Source of the DNA: Haloferax larsenii JCM 13917
GTDB taxonomy: Archaea > Halobacteriota > Halobacteria > Halobacteriales > Haloferacaceae
Length of the DNA stretch: 52,690 nucleotides
Direction of reading: 5' to 3'
NCBI RefSeq assembly: GCF_000336955.1
Contig: NZ_AOLI01000030.1
Location: forward strand, 1-52,690
This document shows positions 43,780 to 51,581 of the stretch, piece by piece. Position 1 is the first letter of the stretch. Every line of letters starts with the position of its first letter. The notes under the pieces were generated by a model. The model made no database searches. It was not told the origin of the DNA and was given only the letters and a program-made list of their open reading frames with translations. Made by a program: the position numbers and the translations under genes.

Positions 43780-43787
43780 GGTCGCCG

Positions 43788-44819
43788 ATGGACCCTGACG
43801 CCGTCTCTCGCGCGACTCGCGTGCCACACGGCGGAACCACGGACACGTCCGTCCTCGACTTCAGCGCGAACACGAACCCCGAGCGTCCCGAGGGTGTTCG
43901 AGACGCGTACGCGGCCGCCTTCGACGACGCCACACGCTACCCGGACGACGAGTATCGGGCGTTTCGGGTCGCCGCCGCGGAGTACGTCTCGCGCGACCAG
44001 ACTGAGCCGGCCTGTTCGCCCGCCGACGTGATTCCGACCGCGGGCGGTCTCGAAGCACTCCGCCTCGCGTTCGAGGTCACGCTCGGTCCGGGTGACTCGG
44101 CACTGGTTCCGCAACCGAGCTTCGGCGAGTACCACCGAGAGATTCGGCTACAGGGTGCCGAACCGGTTCCGGTCGCCCACGACGCGATTCTCGACGCTGA
44201 CCCCGACCCTCACGAGGTCGCCGTCGTCTGCACGCCGAACAACCCGACCGGAGAGGTTGCATCCCCGGACGCGCTTCGGGAGTTTGCCGCCCGGTGCCGC
44301 GAGTCGGACACCGTTCTCGTCGTCGACGAGGCGTTTCTCGACTTCACCGACGTGCCCAGTCTCGCTGGTGCTTCGGGCGCCGTGGTCGCGCGCTCGCTGA
44401 CCAAGATGTTCGGGCTGCCGGGTATCCGCGCCGGATTCGCCGTCGCGGTCGGGGAACTCCGCGAGCGACTCGCAGTTGCCCGGCGCTCGTGGTCGCTTTC
44501 GACCCCTGCTGCCGCAGTGGGTGCCCACTGCATGCGCGACGAGGCGTTCGTCTCTCGGACCCGCGAGCGAGTCGCGGCCGAGCGCGAACGACTCCGCGAG
44601 TCCCTGTCGGACGACGTCGACGTGTCCCCGTCGGATGCACCGTTTCTCCTGCTCGACGTTGGTGACCGCGACGTCGCCACCGTGGTCGAAACGGCGCGCG
44701 AGCGAGGCGTCGCAATCCGCGACGCGACGACGTTTCCGACGCTCGATTCGCACGTCCGCGTGGCCGTGAAGCGCCCGGACGAAAACGACCAGTTGCTTCG
44801 GGTGCTCACGGATGTTTGA
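43788..44819 (+). CDS. cobD: CobD-type L-threonine-phosphate decarboxylase (PLP enzyme)
   Basis: The 343-residue aminotransferase-fold PLP enzyme makes the aminopropanol phosphate linker of cobalamin. The pattern PHGGTTDTSVLDFSANTNPE is typical of CobD. PLP-site elements are TPNNPTGEV, VVDEAFLDF, SLTKMFGLPGIRAGF (Schiff-base Lys206) and a late arginine in VRVAVKRP. It starts 8 nt after cobT and overlaps cbiZ by 8 nt. A related but altered paralogue lies at 45745. Confidence 0.88.
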   Translation: MDPDAVSRATRVPHGGTTDTSVLDFSANTNPERPEGVRDAYAAAFDDATRYPDDEYRAFRVAAAEYVSRDQTEPACSPADVIPTAGGLEALRLAFEVTLGPGDSALVPQPSFGEYHREIRLQGAEPVPVAHDAILDADPDPHEVAVVCTPNNPTGEVASPDALREFAARCRESDTVLVVDEAFLDFTDVPSLAGASGAVVARSLTKMFGLPGIRAGFAVAVGELRERLAVARRSWSLSTPAAAVGAHCMRDEAFVSRTRERVAAERERLRESLSDDVDVSPSDAPFLLLDVGDRDVATVVETARERGVAIRDATTFPTLDSHVRVAVKRPDENDQLLRVLTDV

Positions 44820-45549
44820 CGTCACGTGCCGCGACGGCGTCTGTCGAATCTTCCGGCCCGAGACACGGTGGCTCTCGACTGGATACGACGGCGGCGAGTC
44901 CACCGGGAACGTCGTGTACAACATCTCGGTTCCCGAGGGCTGGCCGGAGACGGACCTCGATACGTACGTCGAGGAGCGACTCGCCGAGGCAGGCTTTGCT
45001 GACGTTGGTCCGGCACTGCTCACCGGTGTCGACCAGGAGCATGCTCGCCGGGCACGTTTCGGCCCCGTCGAGGTCGTCGCGACCGCCGGCGTCTCGAATC
45101 CCGCCGAACTTCCGGTCGAGGGGCTTCGTGACGGACGATGCGAGAATGACCCGGTCGATGGTCTCGGTGACGACTCGTCGAACTCCGACGGGCCGCAACT
45201 CGGTACCGTGAACGTGGTCGTCGGAACGACGCGGTCGCTCGCGCCCGGTGCGTTGCCGAATCTCGTCGCGGTGGCCGCCGAGGCGAAAGCGGCGACACTG
45301 CTTTCGCGATGTGGGTCGCCCGGAACGACGACCGACGCCGTCGTGGCCGCCTGCGACCCTGCGGGTGAGACTGCATCGTTTTCGGGGAGTGCGACCGAGG
45401 TCGGAAACGCCACCCGCGTCTGCGTGCGCGACGCGATTCTCGCCAGCCTCGACTCGCGATACGCCGACAGAGAGCTTCCCACGTCGGTCGCAGAGGCAGC
45501 GTACGGCGTCGTCGCAGACGAACACGCGACCGTCTCGACCGTCGACTAA
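44812..45549 (+). CDS. cbiZ: adenosylcobinamide amidohydrolase CbiZ
   Basis: The 245-residue salvage enzyme removes the aminopropanol side chain from adenosylcobinamide to give adenosylcobyric acid, which CbiB then uses. Family features are RPETRWLSTGYDGG, NVVVGTTRSLAPGALPNLVAVAAEAKAATL and SGTATEV-like SGSATEVGNATRVCVRDAI. Its first codons overlap the cobD end. With CbiB, CobY and CobS it gives the archaeal cobinamide salvage route. The stop lies in a 24-bp-spaced duplicated motif. Confidence 0.92.
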   Translation: MFDVTCRDGVCRIFRPETRWLSTGYDGGESTGNVVYNISVPEGWPETDLDTYVEERLAEAGFADVGPALLTGVDQEHARRARFGPVEVVATAGVSNPAELPVEGLRDGRCENDPVDGLGDDSSNSDGPQLGTVNVVVGTTRSLAPGALPNLVAVAAEAKAATLLSRCGSPGTTTDAVVAACDPAGETASFSGSATEVGNATRVCVRDAILASLDSRYADRELPTSVAEAAYGVVADEHATVSTVD

Positions 45550-45579
45550 CTGACGGGGTCGAACGCCGACTAACTGACG
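45543..45579. repeat. duplicated CGACTAACTGACG across the cbiZ stop codon
   Basis: The 13-mer occurs at 45543-45555 and 45567-45579. The spacing is 24 bp, so both TAA triplets are in the cbiZ frame. Confidence 0.6.
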
Positions 45580-45744
45580 AGGGACGACGTGGTACCCGTG
45601 ACTGCTCTCGCGTGGGTGGCCGCCAGGAGGTGCGAGTAGAGCACAGATTAGACAGAAAAACCTCTGTTTTTCCATCGAATCGTCGGTGGTACCCAGTCGG
45701 TCTGTGAGGAAGATTTGAATATGGTTCATATCTAGCATGTGGTC

Positions 45745-46755
45745 ATGGACTCCAGTTCCGTTTCAGACGTCGACCCAGTGACGCACGGCGGAACTGCCGA
45801 CTACTCACTCGTCGATTTCAGTCTCGGGTCGAATCCCGAACGCCCCTCGGGGCTTGCGAGCGTCTACGAATCAGCCCTCTCTACGTCTCGGCGGTACGCG
45901 TTGGACGACTACGCCGCGTTCCGCGTCGCGGCCGCCGATTTCGTCGGGTGCGACCCTGAACACGTCGTTCCGGCACCGGGCGTTATCGGGGCGCTGCGCC
46001 TCGCTATCGGTGTGACTGTCTCGCCCGGTGAATCGGTGGTGATTCCGGAGCCCTGCTCCGGCGAATACGCCCGCGAGGTCAGGTTGCAGGGCGGTGAGCC
46101 GTATCACGTCCCGTACGAGGACGTGCTCACCGTCGACCCCGAAGAACACGCCGCCGTCGTGCTGAGCTATCCGAGTGACCCACTGGGGGCGGCGTACTCG
46201 GCGGACGAACTTCGGGCGTTCGTCGACATGTGTCGCTGTGCAGGCACCCCACTCCTCGTCGACGAATCGCAACTCGGGTTCACCCGACTGCCGAGTACGG
46301 CCGGTCTGGACGGTGTCATCGCACTCCATTCGGTGACGAACGTCTTCGGTGTCCCCTCTCTCAGAGCGGGGTTCGCTGCGGCCACGGGCGACCTCCGGGA
46401 CAAACTCGACCGCGCGCGCTGTACGTGGGTGCTGTCGAAGCCCGCAGTCGACGTCGCAACGTTCTGTCTGCGCCAAACTGAGTTCCTCGAAGCGACTCGC
46501 ACGCGAGTCGAGACCGAGCGACCCCGAATCGTCTCCGAACTTCGTCGTCTCGGCTACGACCCGTCTCCGTCCGACAGCGCCTTCGTCTTGTTCGAAGCAC
46601 CGGACGTCGACCGCGTCCTTCACGAGACGCGGAAGCGTGAGCTCGCAGTCCGCGACGCCAGATACTATCGGTCGCTGGACTCACACGTTCGAATCACCGT
46701 CCGCCGACCGCGCGAAAACGACAGGCTCCTCGACGCGCTCGCCGAGGCGATTTGA
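45745..46755 (+). CDS. CobD-like aminotransferase-fold protein lacking the PLP lysine
   Basis: The 336-residue paralogue of the nearby CobD aligns with it over its full length (THGGTADYSLVDFSLGSNPE, YAREVRLQGGEPYHVP, VTNVFGVPSLRAGF, RITVRRP). The PLP-site residues are changed: the Schiff-base Lys is Asn199 (SVTN), the NPTG segment reads DPLG, and DEAFLDF reads DESQLGF. It should not work as a normal PLP enzyme. The reading frame is intact and has a promoter (TTTGAATA, 28 bp before ATG 45745), so it is probably maintained. A regulatory, scaffold or cofactor-free role is possible. Confidence 0.85.
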   Translation: MDSSSVSDVDPVTHGGTADYSLVDFSLGSNPERPSGLASVYESALSTSRRYALDDYAAFRVAAADFVGCDPEHVVPAPGVIGALRLAIGVTVSPGESVVIPEPCSGEYAREVRLQGGEPYHVPYEDVLTVDPEEHAAVVLSYPSDPLGAAYSADELRAFVDMCRCAGTPLLVDESQLGFTRLPSTAGLDGVIALHSVTNVFGVPSLRAGFAAATGDLRDKLDRARCTWVLSKPAVDVATFCLRQTEFLEATRTRVETERPRIVSELRRLGYDPSPSDSAFVLFEAPDVDRVLHETRKRELAVRDARYYRSLDSHVRITVRRPRENDRLLDALAEAI

Positions 46756-46780
46756 ACGCCGTCTGCATCGGATTCGACTG

Positions 46781-46827
46781 CAGCGGCGGCAGTGGCGGCA
46801 GCAGTGGCAGCGGCGGCAGTGACGGCC
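46781..46827. repeat. low-complexity CAG/GGC-rich tract upstream of minD2
   Basis: A run built from CAGCGGCGG, CAGTGGCGG and CAGCAGTGG units lies between the CobD-like gene and minD2. It is a simple-sequence tract, with no gene supported in it. A TATA-like ACTTAAC follows near 46840-46846. Confidence 0.6.
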
Positions 46828-46872
46828 AGTTCCTTCCGAACACTTAACACCAGACACCGGCCACCAGAGAGC

Positions 46873-47646
46873 ATGGTAGAGGCGTTCGCCGTCGCCAGCG
46901 GGAAAGGCGGGACGGGCAAGACCACGAGTACGCTCGCGCTCGGGATGGCACTCGCAGAGGAGTACGACGTGACGGTCATCGACGCCGACACGGGGATGGC
47001 GAACCTGCTGTTCCACGCCGGGTTGGACGACGCCGACGTCACCTTACACGACCTGCTCATCGCCGACCGAGACGCGGCGGTCGAAGACGCCGTCTACGAC
47101 CGGTTCGGCATGTCGGTCGTCCCCTGTGGAACCAGCCTCACGGCGTTCGAAGCGGCCGACCCGAAGCGATTGCGCGACGTGGTCGCCGAACTCGCCGCCG
47201 GCACCGACGTGCTCCTTCTCGACTCACCCGCCGCACTCGGCTCGAAGAGTGCCGTGCTTCCCATCGTTCTCGCGGACCGAATCGTCGTCGTCCTCCAACC
47301 GACGGTGCCGTCGCTCTCTGACGGGCTGAAGGTCCAGGAGTACGCCCACTCCTACGGCACCGAGACGGCGGGTGTCGTGTTCAACCGCGTCCGCGACGAC
47401 GAGGACGTAGACCAAATCGCCGACCAGGCGGGTCGGTACTTCGGCGGGCAGACACTCGCGTCAGTCCCGGAGAGTGACGCCGTCCGCGCCGCGCGGCGGT
47501 CGGGTGAACCGCTCTTGGCGCACGCCCCCGACGACCCGGCGGCGGACGCATTCAGAGAGGCGGCGGCACGGCTCGACGTTCGCGATGGCGACGAACACGA
47601 CGTCGCCGAGCGATTCCGAAGCGCCGTCGTCCCCGAGCGAGTATGA
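46873..47646 (+). CDS. minD2: MinD/ParA-family ATPase (MinD2-type)
   Basis: The 257-residue P-loop ATPase has the deviant Walker A VASGKGGTGKTTSTLAL, the switch-region VIDADTGMANLLFHAG and Walker B DVLLLDSPAALGSKS. The C-terminal membrane-targeting helix of bacterial MinD is not obvious. Its pairing with the next gene matches my memory of H. volcanii MinD2, linked to cell shape, motility and positioning of polar structures. The symbol is from that recollection, not a search. ATG 46873 follows an ACTTAAC box by about 30 bp. Confidence 0.83.
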   Translation: MVEAFAVASGKGGTGKTTSTLALGMALAEEYDVTVIDADTGMANLLFHAGLDDADVTLHDLLIADRDAAVEDAVYDRFGMSVVPCGTSLTAFEAADPKRLRDVVAELAAGTDVLLLDSPAALGSKSAVLPIVLADRIVVVLQPTVPSLSDGLKVQEYAHSYGTETAGVVFNRVRDDEDVDQIADQAGRYFGGQTLASVPESDAVRAARRSGEPLLAHAPDDPAADAFREAAARLDVRDGDEHDVAERFRSAVVPERV

Positions 47647-48245
47647 GAATTCCGCGTGGTGCACTACTCCGGTCACGCGTCGTCGACGACCCCGGCGACG
47701 CGCTCGCCGAGGTTCTCGACGAGGGACTGACCGGCTACGTCGTGTTCGAACCACAGGACGCACTCCTGCTCGGTGAGTCGACGCGCGGCATCGTGACGTT
47801 CGAAGACGGGATTCCCGTCCTCGCGTACGACACCGAACGAGACGAGGGTGGTCGCGACGGACTGGAGGGCTTCGCAGTTACAGGTCCCCATCGGGTCGCG
47901 GTCCACGCCGTCGACGCCGACGACCTCGCAGAGGCGCACGAAACTGAGGCGTTCCGGGTGTCGCCGGGCGAACCTGCGCGCGTCCTCGCTGGCGACGAAC
48001 GGTTGTCGGACCGGACGCTCGATGCCGCCCCCGAATCGAGACGCGACGAGGGGCGCGACCAGAGCGCGCTCGAAGCGTTTCTCTCCGACCAGGAGGCCAT
48101 CGAGCAAATCCAGTCGGAGGCGCGGGCAGAAGCACAGGCCCGGGCCGAAGAGTGGGGTCTGGAATCGGCCCTCGCCGATGACGACGAGCAACTGCCCGGG
48201 CGCGACGAGGCAGACGACGTCGCACACGGCGGGACGCGGTACTGA
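47643..48245 (+). CDS. MinD2-associated haloarchaeal protein of unknown function
   Basis: The 200-residue acidic protein overlaps minD2 by 4 nt (ATGA), so the two are translationally coupled and likely interact. The N-terminal ~110 residues form a beta-rich domain (LTGYVVFEPQDALLLGEST, GIVTFEDGIPVLAYDTE). The C-terminal part is a charged helix rich in Ala, Glu and Arg (~145-180) with an acidic tail. I recall a co-transcribed partner described for H. volcanii MinD2 but assign no biochemical function. Confidence 0.75.
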   Translation: MRIPRGALLRSRVVDDPGDALAEVLDEGLTGYVVFEPQDALLLGESTRGIVTFEDGIPVLAYDTERDEGGRDGLEGFAVTGPHRVAVHAVDADDLAEAHETEAFRVSPGEPARVLAGDERLSDRTLDAAPESRRDEGRDQSALEAFLSDQEAIEQIQSEARAEAQARAEEWGLESALADDDEQLPGRDEADDVAHGGTRY

Positions 48246-48763
48246 CCGACAGCCTCGGCCGCCTTTGTTGCCGGCGCATCACCATATGCCATTGGTGTAC
48301 ACCGCCACAATATTTACGTGCTAGCGGTACGTCCGAATCCGTGATATGGGATGTCACTCGGCAAATGACAATTGAAAAATGTTTTAACACCGGAGAGCAT
48401 TGGGGCTATCGCAGGTAGTTACCTGCACTTGGGTTGCGTATATGGGGTTCGTTCCCCCAGTGTCCGTGGAGTGCAGATGGGTGCCCGGTCATCTGCACTC
48501 TCTTCTCAACATTCCTGAGTTACCGCTATCGTCTCGGCAATGCTACGTCGTGCCGCTCTTTTGTCGAGCCTGCCGACCGTGAACTGGCAGTCTCTTTGCC
48601 GAGGTGTTCTCCGCCGGTAGGATTCGACCTTACTTATACCCTTTATAAATGTGGTAAATAGGGATAATCAACCTATGTCGAAATGTTTGAATGTAATAAA
48701 ACTAGATGTGTCACTATCGGCGGGTGTCACGGCGGAATCCCTGTCCCTCGCCGCGGGAAATAC
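48246..48763. other. 518-bp gene-free region between the minD2 operon and a UbiA gene
   Basis: No reading frame here looks real on either strand. It holds the candidate RNA at 48411-48505 and a further long-range inverted repeat CTCGGCAA/TTGCCGAG (48533-48540, 48596-48603) enclosing CTGCC/GGCAG (48570-48574, 48586-48590). Close to the next gene are AT-rich promoter-like sequences (TTTATAAATG near 48642-48651 and TAATAAAAC at 48694-48702). Confidence 0.6.
48411..48505 (+). ncRNA. candidate structured RNA or attenuator with alternative pairings
   Basis: A TATA-like TTTTAA (48382-48387) predicts a start near 48411, exactly where GCAGGTA/TACCTGC (48411-48417, 48420-48426) begins. TGGGG/CCCCA (48443-48447, 48455-48459) and a perfect 11-bp stem GAGTGCAGATG/CATCTGCACTC (48469-48479, 48490-48500) follow, with a pyrimidine run TCTTCTC after. 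CTGCACT occurs at 48423-48429 and 48493-48499. Both copies can pair with AGTGCAG at 48470-48476, giving mutually exclusive folds. Transcription is not demonstrated. Confidence 0.5.
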
Positions 48764-49699
48764 ATGTCAGGAGAAGCAAAAGAAGTCGCAGGCGGCGTCT
48801 CGAACCCGGCACCCTCTCAGACAGAGTCTACGCAGTGGTTTACGAACCCTGCTGAGGGAGTGATTACGGCCTTCAGGTACAGTTCGGCGTATCTCGCCGT
48901 TATCGCGATGGTGCAGGTGCTTCTCGTGACGGCCGCACTCTCGCTGGAGACAACGCTTGCGCCTGCCGTCGTCGGACTCGTTACGTTCGCCGTCTACGTG
49001 GGCGACCGCATCGCCGACGCCGACACCGACGCGGCGACGAACCCCGAACGGACGGCGTTTATCAAACGCTACGAGCGCGTGCTCCAACACGCGGTTTCGC
49101 TATCGTACGGACTCGCAATCGCACTCGCCGTCCTCGGCGGCCCGGTCGCACTGGCGATTACGCTGCTCCCCGGCGTGTTCTGGATTCTCTACGCATCGGA
49201 GTGGCTTCCATCGGTCACGTCGCACTTCCGCAGGCTGAAAGACGTGCTTCTCGTCAACTCGTTCGTCGTCGCGTTCGCCTGGGCGCTGACACTGACTGTC
49301 CTCCCACTGGCGTTCGCGGACGCACCCTTCACGCCCGCTGCCGCCGTCATGTTCGTCTACTTCTTCCTCGGTATCTTCGTCAACGTCGAGATTCCGAACG
49401 TCCGCGACGCCGCAGGTGACAGCGAGATTGGCGTCGAGACGCTCCCCGTCGTTCTCGGTGTGCATCGGACGCGACACGTCCTCCTCGGCGTCGACGCGCT
49501 CACTGCGTCGGTCCTCGTCGCCGCTGCTGTCACCGGGGTGCTCGACGCCATGTTCGTGGGTGCGCTTCTCCTCGGACTTGCGTTTTCGCTGACAGTAACC
49601 TCGCTCGTCGGCCGAACGAGCAAGGAGGAACTCCTCACAACCGCGGCCGAATCCGAGTACGTCGTCGTCGCGCTCGCCCTCGTCCCGTTTGCACTCTGA
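48764..49699 (+). CDS. UbiA-family prenyltransferase
   Basis: The 311-residue membrane protein of the UbiA superfamily transfers a prenyl chain to an acceptor. About eight hydrophobic segments are visible. The first Asp-rich loop is VYVGDRIADADTDAATNPER and the second VEIPNVRDAAGDSEIGVETLPVVLG, where the terminal ETLPVVLG is typical. Acceptor unknown: quinone, lipid or carotenoid pathways all use this fold. ATG 48764 is preferred to ATG 48683 because the intervening residues are Cys-rich and unlike haloarchaeal protein. The TATA-like TAATAAAAC at 48694-48702 would give a leader of about 40 nt. Confidence 0.83.
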   Translation: MSGEAKEVAGGVSNPAPSQTESTQWFTNPAEGVITAFRYSSAYLAVIAMVQVLLVTAALSLETTLAPAVVGLVTFAVYVGDRIADADTDAATNPERTAFIKRYERVLQHAVSLSYGLAIALAVLGGPVALAITLLPGVFWILYASEWLPSVTSHFRRLKDVLLVNSFVVAFAWALTLTVLPLAFADAPFTPAAAVMFVYFFLGIFVNVEIPNVRDAAGDSEIGVETLPVVLGVHRTRHVLLGVDALTASVLVAAAVTGVLDAMFVGALLLGLAFSLTVTSLVGRTSKEELLTTAAESEYVVVALALVPFAL

Positions 49700-49786
49700 C
49701 CGACCACGAAACACGATAACAACTAAACAAGTTTTCGCGTGTCTGCTGGTGTTTATTATAGTGTGATGGCCATGTACCGCCCATAC

Positions 49787-51481
49787 ATGGTGCCGATTAC
49801 CCCGCTCACTGTGGTGCTGTTTGCCACTATCGTCATCGGTGTGGCGGCGACGCTCACCGCATGGCGTGCTCGTCCAGAGCCGGGTTCGCTGCCGCTTGTC
49901 GCCATGCTCGCCGGACAGAGTTGGTGGTCGACCTGTCTCGTTCTCCAGGTACAGGCGATGACCCTCCAGGCCAAGATGCTCTGGGTCGATGTCTCGTGGG
50001 TCGGCGTCGTCGTCATCCCCGTGGCGTGGCTCGCGTTCGCCTTGCAGTACACTGGCCGCGACGAGTACCTCCAATGCAGATATCTCGTTCTCGTTTCGCT
50101 CGTCCCAGTGCTCACAATCGTCCTCGCGCTGACCGGCGAGTACCACGACCTATTCTACCGCGAATCCCGCCTGCTCGTCCAGAACGGGTCTCTCCGCATC
50201 CATCGAACCGTCGGCCCGTGGTTTTGGGTCATCACCGGCTACACCTACCTTCTCGGACTATTCGGTGGCATCCCGATTCTCAGTCTGCTGTCGAGTGACG
50301 CACGACCGTTCCGCGGCCAGAGTTTCGCGCTCCTCCTCGGCACGCTCGCGCCGTGGATGAGCAACGTGTTCTTCTTGCTCGGCTTCTACGACACCTCGGG
50401 ACTCGACCCGACGCCCGTCGCCTTCTCGGTTTCCGGTGTGGCGTACCTCGCCGCGGTCACGCGATTCCGACTCTTCGGCGCGAGTCCCTCGCCGACACAC
50501 CGGGCGCGCCGACTCGTATTCACGAAGATGCACGACGGCGCGGTGGTCGTCGACCGCCACGATACGGTCGTCGATATGAACGAACCGGCGACCGAGGTAC
50601 TCGGCGTCTCACCGTCGGATGCACTCGGCTCACCGGCGACCAGTGTCATTCCCTCCTACGACGCGTTTCCCGACGAGGGCGCGCTGTCCACGCCACTGTC
50701 TATCGACTCGGACCGCGGTGTCGACCGCTACGACGTCTCTGTCGTCCCAATCGACGACGTTCACGACCGGCCACTCGGCCGCGTCATCTCGTTTCACGAC
50801 GTGAGTGACATCCTGCGCGAGCGCCAGCGCCTCAAAGTACTGAACCGCGTGCTCCGGCACAACCTCAGGACCGAGGCGAACCTCATCGCGGGCTACGCAG
50901 ACCTGCTCGCAGACGGCGACGAAGCACACGAGAGCCGCCTCATCAAGGAGCGCACGCAACGAATCATCGACGTCGGCGACAAGGGTCGGATGGTCGTCGA
51001 ACTCTTCGAGCGAGACTGGTCGGAGGTCGAACCGCGTGACGTCGCCACCCTGCTCGACTCCTGTGTGACCGACGTGGCTGCCGAGTATCCCGAGGCCCGC
51101 GTCGTCGTCGGCGACGCGCCGACGGACGCCTCCGTCTCGGCCGTCCTCAAACCGGTCGTGTTGAACCTCGTCGAAAACAGCGTCGAACACAACTCGGCCG
51201 ACGCGCCGTGGGTCGAGGTGTCTGCCCGCGTGGTCGAGGACACAGTCGAGATACGAGTCGTCGACAACGGCGACGGAATCGGTGACTACGAGCGTCGCGT
51301 CCTATCGCAGGGCGAAGAGTCCCCGCTCGAACACGGCAGCGGACTCGGTCTGTGGCTCGTCACGTGGGGCGTCGATATCGCCGACGGGAGCGTGACGTTC
51401 GAGAATCGCCAGTCCTGCGGTTCGATTGCCACAGTCCGGGTCCCGAACGTGTCGGTACCGGCCGAAACACACGCCCGATAA
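49787..51481 (+). CDS. sensor histidine kinase with 7TM N-terminal domain and PAS
   Basis: The ~564-residue membrane kinase has an N-terminal region of about seven hydrophobic helices (~1-215) of the haloarchaeal histidine-kinase 7TM type. A PAS domain (~240-345, DGAVVVDRHDTVVDMNEPA) follows. The H-box is VLNRVLRHNLRTEANLIAGY with the phosphorylated His. The ATPase domain shows LNLVENSVEHN (N box), VVDNGDGIG (G1) and HGSGLGLWLV (G2). The start is uncertain: a TTTATTATA box at 49752-49760 favours ATG 49787, but ATG 49766, ATG 49772 and GTG 49739 are in frame. No response regulator is adjacent. Confidence 0.87.
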   Translation: MVPITPLTVVLFATIVIGVAATLTAWRARPEPGSLPLVAMLAGQSWWSTCLVLQVQAMTLQAKMLWVDVSWVGVVVIPVAWLAFALQYTGRDEYLQCRYLVLVSLVPVLTIVLALTGEYHDLFYRESRLLVQNGSLRIHRTVGPWFWVITGYTYLLGLFGGIPILSLLSSDARPFRGQSFALLLGTLAPWMSNVFFLLGFYDTSGLDPTPVAFSVSGVAYLAAVTRFRLFGASPSPTHRARRLVFTKMHDGAVVVDRHDTVVDMNEPATEVLGVSPSDALGSPATSVIPSYDAFPDEGALSTPLSIDSDRGVDRYDVSVVPIDDVHDRPLGRVISFHDVSDILRERQRLKVLNRVLRHNLRTEANLIAGYADLLADGDEAHESRLIKERTQRIIDVGDKGRMVVELFERDWSEVEPRDVATLLDSCVTDVAAEYPEARVVVGDAPTDASVSAVLKPVVLNLVENSVEHNSADAPWVEVSARVVEDTVEIRVVDNGDGIGDYERRVLSQGEESPLEHGSGLGLWLVTWGVDIADGSVTFENRQSCGSIATVRVPNVSVPAETHAR

Positions 51482-51581
51482 CTGCGCGGTATTTTGGAGG
51501 TGACGCCGAGAGTCGCCTGAGACGGGTGTCTCCGCTGGGCGCGAAACACCTTACTTGGGTGCCGTCAGACAAACGGTATCG

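Noticed and set aside
42939-43787. Extended N-terminus of the cobD frame across cobT
   Set aside because: It is highly Arg-rich and out of keeping with acidic haloarchaeal proteins. The cobT frame is the coding one and CobD homology begins at 43788.
48400-48582. Short plus-strand frames within the 48.2-48.8 kb gap
   Set aside because: The products are Cys/Trp-rich and not acidic, overlap strong inverted repeats, and lack a start-proximal TATA element at the right spacing.
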